Below are positions 26,448 to 35,427 of a stretch of DNA of 64,000 nt, piece by piece. The stretch covers positions 15,592 through 79,591 of the forward strand of contig CAYZIC010000001.1 in NCBI GenBank assembly GCA_964478335.1, in the 5' to 3' direction. Every line of letters starts with the position of its first letter. Within the stretch, counting starts at the first letter, position 1. The translations under genes and the position numbers were made by a program. The DNA is from CAYZIC01 sp964478335. GTDB taxonomy: Bacteria > Verrucomicrobiota > Kiritimatiellia > RFP12 > DVOR01. The notes beneath the pieces were generated by a model. That model had not been told where the DNA came from. It did no database searches and saw only the letters and a program-made list of their open reading frames with translations.

Positions 26448-27731
26448 TTATCCTCCAATTAATTGTGGAAAGCACATCAATATGGCTACGCCTAGTAGCA
26501 GTAGGGCAATATAGGGCATCGACCCGCGAAAGATCGTTGGTAGCGGGATGGTTTTAGCCATGCCACCGACGACATAGACGTTGACCCCGACGGGTGGGGA
26601 GATGACACCAATCTGCGTGACCAGCACAATGATAATCCCAAACCAAACGGGATCAAATCCCATGGCCTTAATCACAGGCAAAAAGATCGAAGTCGTCAAG
26701 AGAACAATGGCTAATGCATCCAAAAAGCACCCACTCACCACATAGAAAGCAACAATCATCGTAAAGATGATAATTTTGGGCAAGGGTAAGCTCGTCAGGG
26801 TGTTGGCGAGGATATTGGGGACTTCAGTTACTTGCATGAAGTGCCCAAAGACCGTCGCGCCTGCGACAATCAGCAGGACCATGCACGATGTACGGATCGT
26901 TTCATTGCAGGCGACGAGGAGCTTCTTAATCGTGATTCGGCGCATTGCCACGGCAAAGGCAATCGATCCAAAAGCGCCCACTGCGGCAGCTTCTGTAGGA
27001 GTAAACCAGCCTGCAAAGAGTCCGCCCATCACCAGAGCAAAGAGAAGCAAGGTCTCAGTAACGCCAAGGAGCGACTGAAACTTCACCCGCCAAGAGACCT
27101 TTTCGCCAAGCGGTGCGAGCTGAGGATTGAGCGTGCAGCGCACAAAGAGGTAGATCATGAAAATCGCCGTCATCATGATTGAGGGAATAATAGCAGCCAT
27201 AAAGAGACGATTAATGGAGATCTCGGTCAAAATGCCATAGACAATCAGCACCACACTCGGTGGGATCAACATCCCCAGCGAACCACCCGCCGCAACAACA
27301 CCGCTGGCGAGAGCCAAGTCGTAGTTGCGCTTTTTCATCTCAGGCAATGCTACAGCGGTCATGGTTGCAGCGGTTGCAGGGCCCGAACCCGAGACCGCGC
27401 CAAAGATCGCACAGGCGCCGATGGTGGCAATTGCCAATCCCCCTCGCACCCGCCCAAACCACGCTTGGACCGCCTCGAAGAGGCGTTTGCTAATGCCCGC
27501 ATGGTAAACGACCTGTCCCATTAAGACAAAGAATGGAATCACCGTCAAGCCATAGCTGCTAAAGGTATCATAGATATCGGCCAAGAGCAGCGCACCAGCG
27601 GCATGCCAACTCACGACGATCCCAAAGCCGACAAAGCCCACCAGTGCCATTGCGACACCCACGGGCATACTAATGACCAAGAGGGCCATGAGCGCAACAA
27701 TGCCCCAAATACCAATCTGCAGAGGATCCAT
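26448..27731 (-). CDS. dctM: TRAP transporter large permease (DctM family)
   Basis: The 427-residue protein has about twelve membrane segments and the DctM pattern, including SGSGPATAATMTAVALPEM, GGSLGMLIPPSVVLIVYG and QIGVISPPVGVNVYV. It is the transport channel of a tripartite ATP-independent periplasmic system that uses an ion gradient to import organic acids or similar solutes. Its start overlaps the stop of the small permease gene by one base. Confidence 0.93.
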   Translation of the reverse strand: MDPLQIGIWGIVALMALLVISMPVGVAMALVGFVGFGIVVSWHAAGALLLADIYDTFSSYGLTVIPFFVLMGQVVYHAGISKRLFEAVQAWFGRVRGGLAIATIGACAIFGAVSGSGPATAATMTAVALPEMKKRNYDLALASGVVAAGGSLGMLIPPSVVLIVYGILTEISINRLFMAAIIPSIMMTAIFMIYLFVRCTLNPQLAPLGEKVSWRVKFQSLLGVTETLLLFALVMGGLFAGWFTPTEAAAVGAFGSIAFAVAMRRITIKKLLVACNETIRTSCMVLLIVAGATVFGHFMQVTEVPNILANTLTSLPLPKIIIFTMIVAFYVVSGCFLDALAIVLLTTSIFLPVIKAMGFDPVWFGIIIVLVTQIGVISPPVGVNVYVVGGMAKTIPLPTIFRGSMPYIALLLLGVAILMCFPQLIGG

Positions 27732-28249
27732 TACTTACCTCCTCGTGATGAGAGATGCATAAAGGGTTTCCCCGGGCGCATCAAGTGAAAGATGGTGACA
27801 GCGGTCGTCAATGCAAAGGACCATGCAAAGACCCATGGTAGCCAAAAGAGTGGCACATAGAGCGTCGGTGAGACCTCGTGGGCATGATAAAAGACGATCC
27901 CATAGCGAATGGCTTGCACGGTCATGATCATGAAAAATCCCGTCATCAGCGTGCGCGAGATGACATCCATGATCTGGCGTCCCAATCGCCGCCTCTTGTG
28001 GTAGAAGTATTCGATGGCGACGTGACCTTTGAGTGCTTTGGTCAGAGGCATGGCACCTGCTATGGTCAAGGCTCCGCCAATCCCAACGAGGTCATAGACG
28101 CCGTAGATCCCTTGGCCTTGACTACGCAAGACAATGTCGAGAACAATTAAAAGGGAGAGTATGAGGAGCGTTCCGCCGGACAAAATAGCCATCCATCGAA
28201 TCATTCTCCGTAAGAAACGGATAGCTAGCACTAAGAGAGCGATCTTCAT
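27731..28249 (-). CDS. dctQ: TRAP transporter small permease (DctQ family)
   Basis: This 172-residue protein has four membrane helices (for example ILSGGTLLILSLLIVLDIVLR) and the size and position of DctQ, the partner that binds the large permease. It overlaps the binding-protein gene by four bases and the large permease gene by one base. The basic loop KGHVAIEYFYHKRRR is typical of the family. Confidence 0.88.
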   Translation of the reverse strand: MKIALLVLAIRFLRRMIRWMAILSGGTLLILSLLIVLDIVLRSQGQGIYGVYDLVGIGGALTIAGAMPLTKALKGHVAIEYFYHKRRRLGRQIMDVISRTLMTGFFMIMTVQAIRYGIVFYHAHEVSPTLYVPLFWLPWVFAWSFALTTAVTIFHLMRPGKPFMHLSSRGGK

Positions 28250-29283
28250 TTTACCTCCTCCTGTGTGTGTTGAATTGCACGGCGCAGTGCCTCTAAGAAG
28301 TCTTGCGCATGGGGATCTTTTTGCGAGGCGCGCTGCACATAGTCCTCAAAAACAGGCGCGATGCGTGCTTGCCATTTGGCCTCTTCTTCTTGCGTCAAGG
28401 TGTGATAGGTGGCCTGCTTGGCATCCATAAAGGCAAAGCCCGCTTTGTCGGCGGCGTTCCACCCCTGGCCATGCAAATCGATGTAGCGATTGCTGACCGC
28501 AGTGATGGCTTCTTGGATATCTTGTGGGAGAGCCTCCCAGCGGGCACGATTCATCGCGACAAACATTGTGGTCGTATAGCCTAGAGCAGGTGTCTGGAGG
28601 ACGTGGTCGACACATTCGCCCTGGCGCCAGCCTTTGAGGGTTTCGACGGGGCAGAGGGTGGCATCAACGACGCCTTTGGAGAGGGCATCGTAGGTTTCTG
28701 GCTGACTCATGCCAATGGCCTGACCGCCGAGAGCCTTGACGACGCGAGCCATGAGGCCAGTGGCACGGATCTTTTGCGTGTCAAAGGTGGAGAGATTTTC
28801 TACCGAAGCCACAGAGGCCAAGACGCCTGGTCCATGAGCATGGACATACAATAGGTGCACATCATCGAGCTCTTTTGGGGAAAAGCGCCGAATCATCTGA
28901 TTGGTGACACGCGAGGCATGGAGCCCATCACGATAACCAACGGGCAAATCCAATGCCTCCAAGAGCGGAAATCGACCAGGCGTATAGGCAAAGCAACTCA
29001 TCCCAATATCAGAGATGCCATCGACGACACCTTGATAGCACTGGCTGGCTTTGGTGAGCGAGGCTCCGGTAAAGACCAAGATGCGGACGCGGTTTTGCGT
29101 GGCAGCCTCGACATCTCGAGCCCATTGCGTGGCAAGCTTGGCATGGACGTGTGTCGGCGGGAAAAAGACACTGTAGGTCAGGCGATAGCGCGCTTGATCC
29201 TTTTCTTGACGGCAGCCTGCAACGGCCATCAGGAGTAAACTGAGCGTAAGACCTCTTACCCAATGAGTCAAGAGCTTGATCAT
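28246..29283 (-). CDS. dctP: TRAP transporter substrate-binding lipoprotein (DctP family)
   Basis: The 345-residue protein starts with a lipoprotein signal (lipobox AVAGC at residues 20-24), so it is probably tethered to the membrane. The body is DctP-like: FFPPTHVHAKLATQWARDVE near the start, GVVDGISDIGM, and TQKIRATGLMARVVKALGG with the conserved Arg that binds carboxylates. The substrate is probably an organic acid but cannot be named. The start follows the methyltransferase stop by one base. Confidence 0.9.
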   Translation of the reverse strand: MIKLLTHWVRGLTLSLLLMAVAGCRQEKDQARYRLTYSVFFPPTHVHAKLATQWARDVEAATQNRVRILVFTGASLTKASQCYQGVVDGISDIGMSCFAYTPGRFPLLEALDLPVGYRDGLHASRVTNQMIRRFSPKELDDVHLLYVHAHGPGVLASVASVENLSTFDTQKIRATGLMARVVKALGGQAIGMSQPETYDALSKGVVDATLCPVETLKGWRQGECVDHVLQTPALGYTTTMFVAMNRARWEALPQDIQEAITAVSNRYIDLHGQGWNAADKAGFAFMDAKQATYHTLTQEEEAKWQARIAPVFEDYVQRASQKDPHAQDFLEALRRAIQHTQEEVK

Positions 29284-29284
29284 A

Positions 29285-30052
29285 TTAAGCGTCCTTATCG
29301 AATGTTAAACGAGCATGATGCACAGCAATCGAATAGGCTGTGACGACATTGAGGGAATTTTTACGACCAAAGAGTGGAATCTTGACGCAGTGATCACACG
29401 CCGCAACCACATCGGGATCGAGACCGAAGCGTTCACTCCCCAAAAAGAGTGCGCATGGCCACGGCCAGTCAAAAGTCTCCAGTGGCGAAGCATGGCTAGC
29501 CGTCTCAAGTGCCACGCAGGTAAAGCCCTCGGCCTTGAGTGCCTCAACGGCATCAAGTGTGCGTTGAAACCGCCTATAGGGAACCCAAGCCTCCGTACCC
29601 AGCGCTGCGGCTTTGGCGCGGCCATCGTCAGGATCTGGAGAATAGCCCGTCAGAATGACCTCTTGGATGGCAAAGCATTCTGACACACGAAAGAGCGTCC
29701 CCACATTGATTGCCGAGCGGAAGTTGTCCGCAACGACGACCAGGGGCATTCTTTTAGCGGCGGGATCAGTCAGGGCGGGCTGGTCGGTTGAGAAGATCTC
29801 AATATCGGTGATTTTGGTGCGCGCGAGTTGGCGTTCGACAGGGATTAAGAGATCCCACAACTGCTTGCGCGTCATCTCTGGCGAGACAATGCGCACGAGG
29901 GCCGCGAGGTGAGGAGTCTCCTGGCAACGAGTCTCTAAGAACGTCTTGAGCATCTCAATGCGCGAGGCTCGGAACCGCGGCTTCTCCCAATTCTGCTCAA
30001 GGGCGGTGAGTAATTTATGGGCATCGCGCCAAGGTTTCTCAACATCCATCAT
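29285..30052 (-). CDS. TrmH/SpoU family RNA 2'-O-methyltransferase
   Basis: The C-terminal half has the knotted SPOUT motifs NFRSAINVGTLFRVSECF (motif 1), ALFLGSERFGLDPDVV (motif 2) and IPLFGRKNSLNVVTAYSIAV (motif 3), which bind S-adenosylmethionine and carry the catalytic Arg/Asn. The 255-residue protein has a helical N-terminal domain of about 95 residues. It methylates a ribose in rRNA or tRNA, and the exact site cannot be told. It lies seven bases after the small membrane gene. Confidence 0.9.
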   Translation of the reverse strand: MMDVEKPWRDAHKLLTALEQNWEKPRFRASRIEMLKTFLETRCQETPHLAALVRIVSPEMTRKQLWDLLIPVERQLARTKITDIEIFSTDQPALTDPAAKRMPLVVVADNFRSAINVGTLFRVSECFAIQEVILTGYSPDPDDGRAKAAALGTEAWVPYRRFQRTLDAVEALKAEGFTCVALETASHASPLETFDWPWPCALFLGSERFGLDPDVVAACDHCVKIPLFGRKNSLNVVTAYSIAVHHARLTFDKDA

Positions 30053-30059
30053 CTCATCC

Positions 30060-30302
30060 TTACATTTTGGCGATCCAGCGGCCTAATTTGCGACTCAGAG
30101 ATTCTCGCGATTCTTTTGCGGAGATCGCTTTTGCACGAGCGCGCATTTTCCAAAGAGTCCAGCCAGTTAATACTAAGGGGATTGCCGCAAACTTCATGAT
30201 TCTAGCCGCAAGATGCGGTGAGGCAGCCATCAGCACAAAGATGCCAATGACTGCCAAGAAAAAGAGCGTTTCGAAGCTTTTGCGGTTCACCGATTGGTCC
30301 AA
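30060..30302 (-). CDS. Small two-helix membrane protein
   Basis: The protein has up to 80 residues with two hydrophobic stretches (LFFLAVIGIFVLMAAS and FAAIPLVLTGWTLW) and a basic tail. The full form needs a TTG start right behind the metG stop. A later ATG would lose the first helix. I do not recognise the family. Its position inside a tightly packed operon supports it being real. Confidence 0.6.
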   Translation of the reverse strand: MDQSVNRKSFETLFFLAVIGIFVLMAASPHLAARIMKFAAIPLVLTGWTLWKMRARAKAISAKESRESLSRKLGRWIAKM

Positions 30303-32357
30303 TTAGTGTAAGCGAGCACCTGGCTTTGCACCAGCATCAGGGCTGATAGTAAAGAGCGCGCCATCGTCATTGCTTGCGGCCAAGATCATACCTTCGCTGA
30401 TGCCAAAGCGCATCTTGCGAGGGGCGAGATTGGCGACCATCACGACCGACTTACCAACGAGGTCCTCTGGAGCGTAGGCTTTGCGAATGCCCGCAAAGAC
30501 CTGACGGGGTTTTTCCTCTGCGATGTCAATCAAGACGCGCAGGAGCTTGTCCGACCCATCGACCACCTCAGCAGAGACGACCTTGCCGACGCGCAAATCG
30601 AGCTTGGCAAAGGTGTCAATGTCAATGGTCTCAGCAATGGGCTCAGGGAATGGCAATGGTGCACTGGCCTTTTTGGCGGGCTTAGCCTTTTTGGAAGTTG
30701 CCGCGATAGGCTGCGTGGTTGCTTGCAAATCTTGCTTGCTGGCATCGACCACGGCCTGTACGGACTTGGGATCAAGACGGGTAGCGAGATAAGCATAGGG
30801 GCCAATGGTACAGTTTTCGCGAACCATTTGCGTCGAGCTCCAGACAAAGGGCTCTTCACCAAACATGGCTTCGACCTTGTCGGTATAGCTGGGCAAGATA
30901 GGCTTGAGGCAGATTGCGAAGTAGCGAAAGATATTCAACGTCGTCGTCAGGATCTGCTGGGTGGCAGCGGGATCGGTTTTGATCAAGACCCACGGAGCCT
31001 TGGCATCGAAGTAGCGGTTTGCCTCATCGGCCATTTCACGCATGGCGACCATCACGCGGCAGAAATCACGATTTTTGTACGCGGCGGCGATGGCATCCTG
31101 GCGCGTAAGCAGCGTTTGGAAGAGTGCCCTACCCTCGTCATCCATCTGTGCGAGCAGACCATTAAAGTGCTTGTGTAGCATTTGTGCGCCACGCGAGGCC
31201 AAGTTGGTAATCTTACCAACCAAGTCAGAATTGACACGATCAACAAAGTCCCCCAAATTGAGGTCAAGGTCGTCGGTGGTGCCATTGAGCTTGCACGCAT
31301 AGTAGAATCGCAACGCCTGAGCAGGCAAGTGATTCAGGTAAGTACGAGCACTGATAAAGGTGCCCTTAGACTTGGACATTTTCTCGCCATTGACAGTCAA
31401 GAAGCCATGGACAAAGACCTCATTAGGCGTGCGGAAGCCCGATTCCTCGAGGACCGTCGGCCAAAAGAGGCAGTGGAAGCGCACAATATCTTTGCCAATA
31501 AAGTGATAGATCTCAGCGTCTGGATTTTGCCACCACGCCTCAAAGGATTCATTATTGACATCGCACCATTGCTTGAGCGTGGCCATGTAGCCTACGGGAG
31601 CATCCATCCAGACATAAAAGTACTTGTCGCTGTAGCCAGGGATTTTAAAGCCAAAATAGGGCGCATCGCGGGAGATATTCCAGCCACGTAGCGGCTCGCC
31701 AAACCATTCCATCAGCTTATTGGATACGCTCGCCTCGACATGCTGCGGGATCCACTTTTGCAAGAAGTCTCGCGACGGCTCCAATTCAAAGAAAAGCTGA
31801 TCCGAGTCACGCATCACCGGCTTAGCCCCGCAGACCGAGCAATATGGCTCGACCAATTCAGCCGCACCATAGGTCGCCCCACAGGCATCGCAAGAGTCGC
31901 CGTATTGATCCTTGGCACCGCACTTCGGGCAAACGCCCTTTACAAAGCGATCTGGCAAAAACATCTTGTCGTTTTCGCAATAGAGTTGATTGACAACACG
32001 CGTTGAGATGCGGCCCTTGTCTTTGAGCGCAGTGTAGATAGTTTCACTCAGGTGGCGATTTTCATCACAATTGGTCGAGCCATAGCGGTCAAAAGTCACC
32101 TCAAAGTCTGCAAAGTCCTTGGTATGCTGCGCATAAGAATCGGCCAACAGCTCCTCTGGCGTGATGCCCTCTTTGCGAGCACGGATCATAATGGGCGTGC
32201 CGTGGGTATCATCTGCGCACATATAGACACAGCGGTTGCCCATCATTTTTTGGAAACGCACCCAAAAGTCAGTCTGTAAATACTCAACCAAATGCCCCAA
32301 ATGCAGTGCCCCATTAGCATACGGTAAAGCCGATGTCACAATCATCTTTTTATTCAT
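30303..32357 (-). CDS. metG: Methionyl-tRNA synthetase
   Basis: This charges tRNA-Met with methionine. The class I motifs are present: ALHLGHL (HIGH box) near the start and GEKMSKSKGT (KMSKS). A zinc knuckle is formed by CPKCGAKDQYGDSCDACG and a following CSVCG. After the anticodon-binding domain there is a Lys/Ala-rich linker and a C-terminal tRNA-binding OB fold (FAKLDLRVGKVVSAE) that aids dimerisation. I prefer ATG at 32357 over the TTG two codons upstream. Length is 684 residues, normal for the long form. Confidence 0.96.
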   Translation of the reverse strand: MNKKMIVTSALPYANGALHLGHLVEYLQTDFWVRFQKMMGNRCVYMCADDTHGTPIMIRARKEGITPEELLADSYAQHTKDFADFEVTFDRYGSTNCDENRHLSETIYTALKDKGRISTRVVNQLYCENDKMFLPDRFVKGVCPKCGAKDQYGDSCDACGATYGAAELVEPYCSVCGAKPVMRDSDQLFFELEPSRDFLQKWIPQHVEASVSNKLMEWFGEPLRGWNISRDAPYFGFKIPGYSDKYFYVWMDAPVGYMATLKQWCDVNNESFEAWWQNPDAEIYHFIGKDIVRFHCLFWPTVLEESGFRTPNEVFVHGFLTVNGEKMSKSKGTFISARTYLNHLPAQALRFYYACKLNGTTDDLDLNLGDFVDRVNSDLVGKITNLASRGAQMLHKHFNGLLAQMDDEGRALFQTLLTRQDAIAAAYKNRDFCRVMVAMREMADEANRYFDAKAPWVLIKTDPAATQQILTTTLNIFRYFAICLKPILPSYTDKVEAMFGEEPFVWSSTQMVRENCTIGPYAYLATRLDPKSVQAVVDASKQDLQATTQPIAATSKKAKPAKKASAPLPFPEPIAETIDIDTFAKLDLRVGKVVSAEVVDGSDKLLRVLIDIAEEKPRQVFAGIRKAYAPEDLVGKSVVMVANLAPRKMRFGISEGMILAASNDDGALFTISPDAGAKPGARLH

Positions 32358-32369
32358 AGTCAATCTCCT

Positions 32370-33620
32370 CTATTTCACTTCTTGTAAATCAATCAGTTGA
32401 CCGCGGTTAAGGCGGCTTTTTTCTGCAGCAAAGGCAATCACATGGCTCGCCAGCGATAGCTTAAAGATTGCGATAAAGTCCTCAGTGGTGCCCGTTTGCA
32501 ATTGCTTGACAAAGTAGCGCATCAATCCGAAGTCACCGCCACCATGGCCAGAGGCCATCGCCGACCCGGCCTCTAAGACAGCATCCCAGACCGTGACCGT
32601 GCGCGTCGTAAAGTCAGAGATTGTGATTTTGCGGCCATCGCCGACAATCTCACCGTGCGTACCAAAAATCTTAGTCTGACGCCCACCACAATACGTATAC
32701 GCCTGCATGCTATGCGAAACGGTTACGCCTGAGCCAAAGGCCAAGTTCACAATTTGATTGTCTACCGCGTCATTGTCACAGGCATAGACACAGCGCCCAT
32801 AGGGACCATCTTGCAAACGCACCATCATCGCTTCATCGCTCTTATCGGCAAAGGGATACCGGTAGTCCGTACTCTCCAAATAGATCTTGCGCGCAGAATA
32901 GGGACATGCTCGCTCAATCGCCGCAGGGCAATCCAAGCAACGATTCGCAGCGCCAGCGGGTTGATTCTCGGCCTTAAAATGCATCAGCGAGCCAAAGCTC
33001 GAAACCGCTACGCAGGGTTCGCCAAGCCACCAGGCAAACTGATCAAAGTCATGACAGCACTTTTGCACAATCATCGGCGTCGAGCGCTCAGTGTTGCCCC
33101 AGTTGCCACGGCAAAATGAATGCGCCGCATGGCGATAGGCCACAGGTTCAAAATGGTTGATGCTCACCACATCGCCAATCACCTTGGCATCAAGCAAAGC
33201 TTTAATCTTGGAGAAGTAAACCGTATAGCGTAGCACATGACCCACCAAGACCAATTTACCCGTCTGCTCCACCTTAGCCTCAATATCCTTGCACTCAGCC
33301 CAAGAGCGCGCCATAGGCTTTTCGAGCAAGAGGTGATAGCCCGCATCCAAACAAGCCAACGCAGGCTCATGGTGTAGCGCATCCGGCATACAGATTGCCA
33401 TCACATCACAGTCAGGGCGAGCATCGACAGCGTCTTTCCAGTCCAACCAAACAGCATCTGCGGGCAGGTTGTATTCTTTGACAAACCATTCACGGCTCAC
33501 CTGATTAGGCTCAGCAACGCCAACTATTTGAACCTCTTGAGGACTGGCCTTGGCATAGGCTGCATAGGTACGACCACGATCACCCGCACCCAAAACGACA
33601 ATTCTTATCGGTAAATTCAT
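32370..33620 (-). CDS. Gfo/Idh/MocA family oxidoreductase
   Basis: The N-terminal Rossmann motif is VVLGAGDRGRTYAAYAKA, followed by CMPDALHHEPALACLDAGYH and LLEKPMA, in which the Lys is the family's catalytic residue. The start at 33620 gives the nucleotide-binding fold directly at the N-terminus, whereas an upstream extension is a hydrophobic artefact. The 416-residue protein also has a Cys-rich insert (CLDCPAAIERACPY). The family acts on sugars and related polyols with NAD(P). The substrate here is unknown. It is the first gene of the leftward operon that continues into metG. Confidence 0.88.
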   Translation of the reverse strand: MNLPIRIVVLGAGDRGRTYAAYAKASPQEVQIVGVAEPNQVSREWFVKEYNLPADAVWLDWKDAVDARPDCDVMAICMPDALHHEPALACLDAGYHLLLEKPMARSWAECKDIEAKVEQTGKLVLVGHVLRYTVYFSKIKALLDAKVIGDVVSINHFEPVAYRHAAHSFCRGNWGNTERSTPMIVQKCCHDFDQFAWWLGEPCVAVSSFGSLMHFKAENQPAGAANRCLDCPAAIERACPYSARKIYLESTDYRYPFADKSDEAMMVRLQDGPYGRCVYACDNDAVDNQIVNLAFGSGVTVSHSMQAYTYCGGRQTKIFGTHGEIVGDGRKITISDFTTRTVTVWDAVLEAGSAMASGHGGGDFGLMRYFVKQLQTGTTEDFIAIFKLSLASHVIAFAAEKSRLNRGQLIDLQEVK

Positions 33621-33844
33621 TATTGATAGACCTTTGCTAAAACAACAAAACTTCATAAATATACCATAAATCATCCCGTAAATCAAGCATAATCCGGAGG
33701 GAAAGAGCAGCAGAGGTGCGAATGTTTCTTCTGAAACCTGCAATAATAGATGTCGCCCCTCGCCGATGGGTGACGTGGCAAAACATCCTTAGAGGCGTAG
33801 ACGCCACCTAACGCACGCTTTAGATTCGTGGAGAATGTGCCCCT

Positions 33845-33876
33845 AAAAAACAAAAGACCCACGCAATTTGCGTAGG
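33845..33876 (-). terminator. Leftward Rho-independent terminator
   Basis: On the minus strand CCTACGCA-AAT-TGCGTGGG forms an eight-pair stem (one G-T pair), followed by TCTTTTGTTTTTT. It lies just downstream of the tRNA-like end and would suit a terminator of that former tRNA gene. Confidence 0.75.
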
Positions 33877-33887
33877 CCCAATAAATA

Positions 33888-33916
33888 TGGTGGGCCAATG
33901 GGGGAGATATTCTAAC
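33888..33916 (-). other. tRNA 3'-end-like fragment, candidate attL core
   Basis: On the minus strand the sequence reads GTTAGAATATCTCCCCC followed by ATTGGCCCACCA. It has a T-loop-like GTTAGAAT (consensus GTTCGAAT) and an acceptor end with CCA, and a terminator follows directly. No matching 5' half is present. The simplest view is a tRNA 3' fragment left at an integration site. This is inference. Confidence 0.4.
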
Positions 33917-33960
33917 TTTAGGGGCGGTTGCGGGAGATATTATCAGATTGTTAGCGGCAT

Positions 33961-33986
33961 AAAAAAGCCACCTTTTGGGGGTGGCT
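33961..33986 (-). terminator. Leftward terminator at the prophage left end
   Basis: On the minus strand AGCCACC (33986-33980) pairs with GGTGGCT (33972-33966), followed by TTTTT. It ends the accessory cassette (35901-33993). Confidence 0.85.
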
Positions 33987-33992
33987 GCGGGG

Positions 33993-34175
33993 TCAGGATT
34001 TTGCGTGGGCTCTGATAGCTGCTGATACCCAGCTGACGCGGTCGGCTCCTGGCGGGATGCTGGCGAGAGCTGCGGTCTCAACCCTGATGACGCTGGTCTC
34101 TGGGCGCGGCTTGTCGCCCCAGCGGCTGCGGGCTCCTAGTTGGCCCGCTGCGCTTTTTGTCGGCACTTTGCTCAT
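33993..34175 (-). CDS. Small protein with ribbon-helix-helix-like C-terminal half
   Basis: ATG at 34175 has AGGAG seven bases upstream and gives 60 residues. The second half (ETSVIRVETAALASIPPGADR, then VSWVSAAIRAHA) has the strand-helix-helix pattern of Arc/MetJ-type regulators, preceded by a basic N-terminal arm. It is the last gene of the leftmost prophage cassette and is followed at once by a terminator. It could regulate the cassette, but no evidence beyond the pattern is available. Confidence 0.55.
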   Translation of the reverse strand: MSKVPTKSAAGQLGARSRWGDKPRPETSVIRVETAALASIPPGADRVSWVSAAIRAHAKS

Positions 34176-34183
34176 TGGTACTC

Positions 34184-34663
34184 CTAGCAGCCAAAGGGCA
34201 TGACGCACCAACCGCATGGGCGGTCGCCTCCAACGGGTTCGCAATAGCTATAGCCGATTTTGGCAAGCTCTGTTTGGATAAAATCGGCGATTGAGTTGGA
34301 TTGCCATTCGTCGTTGCAAGATTCTTCCTTGCTGTGGTTTTTAATCTCATAGCCATTGTTATAGATCTCCCACGCAATAACCAGGCCTCTAAGATTAGCG
34401 TCACAATCATTCCACGCAAAGGCCTCAAGGCCTTCGGTCAAAAAGCGCACGCCCTCGTAAGTTAGGCTGATGTCAGCCATTTCGCCATACTCGGCCTTGA
34501 TGGATTTTTGGATATTTTCAAGCGTCTGCTCGACAAGTGCGAGGTCGTCGAGGGCAACTTGATTGAGCAACTCGATCAAGGCCTCCTGCTTGTCTTTACG
34601 TTTGGAGATCGTATTGATGCGGTGGGCGGGGTCAAAAGTTACTGTAATTTTGCGATTTTTCAT
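34184..34663 (-). CDS. Acidic accessory protein of unknown function (cassette gene 3)
   Basis: I do not recognise this 159-residue protein. It has a short beta-like start (KITVTFDPAHRINTI), an acidic helical middle and a Cys/Gly-rich C-terminus (GDRPCGWCVMPFGC). A clear AAGGAG site precedes ATG. It is co-directional with two similar-sized acidic proteins under one promoter. Small acidic phage proteins often block host nucleases or other defences, but nothing here proves that. Confidence 0.65.
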   Translation of the reverse strand: MKNRKITVTFDPAHRINTISKRKDKQEALIELLNQVALDDLALVEQTLENIQKSIKAEYGEMADISLTYEGVRFLTEGLEAFAWNDCDANLRGLVIAWEIYNNGYEIKNHSKEESCNDEWQSNSIADFIQTELAKIGYSYCEPVGGDRPCGWCVMPFGC

Positions 34664-34689
34664 GGTGGTGCTCCTTTTTGTGGGGGTGC

Positions 34690-35376
34690 TTAGAGTGAGT
34701 TTCCAAGGTCGATAAGTTGATCTTGGTTGCCATTACGCCCAAACATCGAAACGATATCACGCAATTGGCTATCGTCGGCGAATTGATTTGATGCCAAGAC
34801 CTCGAGGATGGCAGCGGTTTCATCAGCCGAGAAAACTCGGTCGATGTATGTGATTTGCAAATTGCCATGTTTGGTAAAGGCTTTGCGGTCGATTGCATTG
34901 CGATCCTCAAGGCTCATCGCGTCATATGCCTCTTTGCCTTTTTTGTGGGCGAGGTAGTCCTCTGTGGAAGCAAAGCCAGAAACGTAGATGTCGCAGAGGG
35001 AATAAGTGATGCCCATGTCATCGCCGTGGTCTTGCCATTGCGCTTGGTCGTATGAGCCTTGGGTTTGAGCAGCGTCAAGCAGTGCATCTGCCTCGGCTTG
35101 TGTGAGGCCATCAATGTCGCAAAACGGATTTGTCTCGATCTGCTGCGGTTGAGGGAGGTCGAGAAGTTCGGCTAGCTCATTGGCTGCGTCGTTTCGTTCG
35201 GTTGCCGTCACTGCACGGCCGTGGACGCTTTCAAGATACTCATTGATCGCAGATAGCTCATCGAGGTGACCATCTTCACATAGGCGCTCGAATCCCCTGA
35301 AGTTGGGGTTGAGGCCATCGCAGTCGCAGTATAGTGGGTAGAGGGTTGCTTGCTTAAGTGTGTTTTGATTTTTCAT
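34690..35376 (-). CDS. Acidic accessory protein of unknown function (cassette gene 2)
   Basis: The protein has 228 residues, rich in Asp, Glu and Ala, with two Cys near the start (YCDCDG) and helical stretches such as NDAANELAELLDL and TQAEADALLDAA. It starts MKNQN, resembling MKNRK of the next gene and MKTIN of the previous one. AAGGAA precedes the ATG. I looked for ArdA-type antirestriction motifs and found no convincing match. A role in countering host defence is possible but speculative. Confidence 0.65.
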   Translation of the reverse strand: MKNQNTLKQATLYPLYCDCDGLNPNFRGFERLCEDGHLDELSAINEYLESVHGRAVTATERNDAANELAELLDLPQPQQIETNPFCDIDGLTQAEADALLDAAQTQGSYDQAQWQDHGDDMGITYSLCDIYVSGFASTEDYLAHKKGKEAYDAMSLEDRNAIDRKAFTKHGNLQITYIDRVFSADETAAILEVLASNQFADDSQLRDIVSMFGRNGNQDQLIDLGNSL

Positions 35377-35427
35377 AGTGGTATTCCTTTGGGTTGTTGC
35401 GGGGGCTTTCGCCCCCAGTGAGTGTAG

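Larger units (their letters stand above)
33621..33992. other. Junction region between chromosome and prophage, no gene
   Basis: This gap of about 370 bases holds two leftward terminators (33845-33876 and 33961-33986) and between them a piece that looks like the 3' end of a tRNA on the minus strand. A 10-base direct repeat GGGAGATATT occurs at 33902 and 33932. The promoter of the oxidoreductase operon should also lie here, but I cannot place it with confidence. The chromosome-phage border is probably in 33,880-33,960. Confidence 0.5.

Noticed and set aside
25835..26557. Long rightward frame of 240 residues over the hydF gene
   Set aside because: It is antisense to a clearly conserved HydF, has no ribosome site and shows a skewed composition typical of a shadow frame.
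33683..34081. Leftward frame over the chromosome-phage junction
   Set aside because: It runs through two terminators and the tRNA-like piece, has no ribosome site and resembles nothing.
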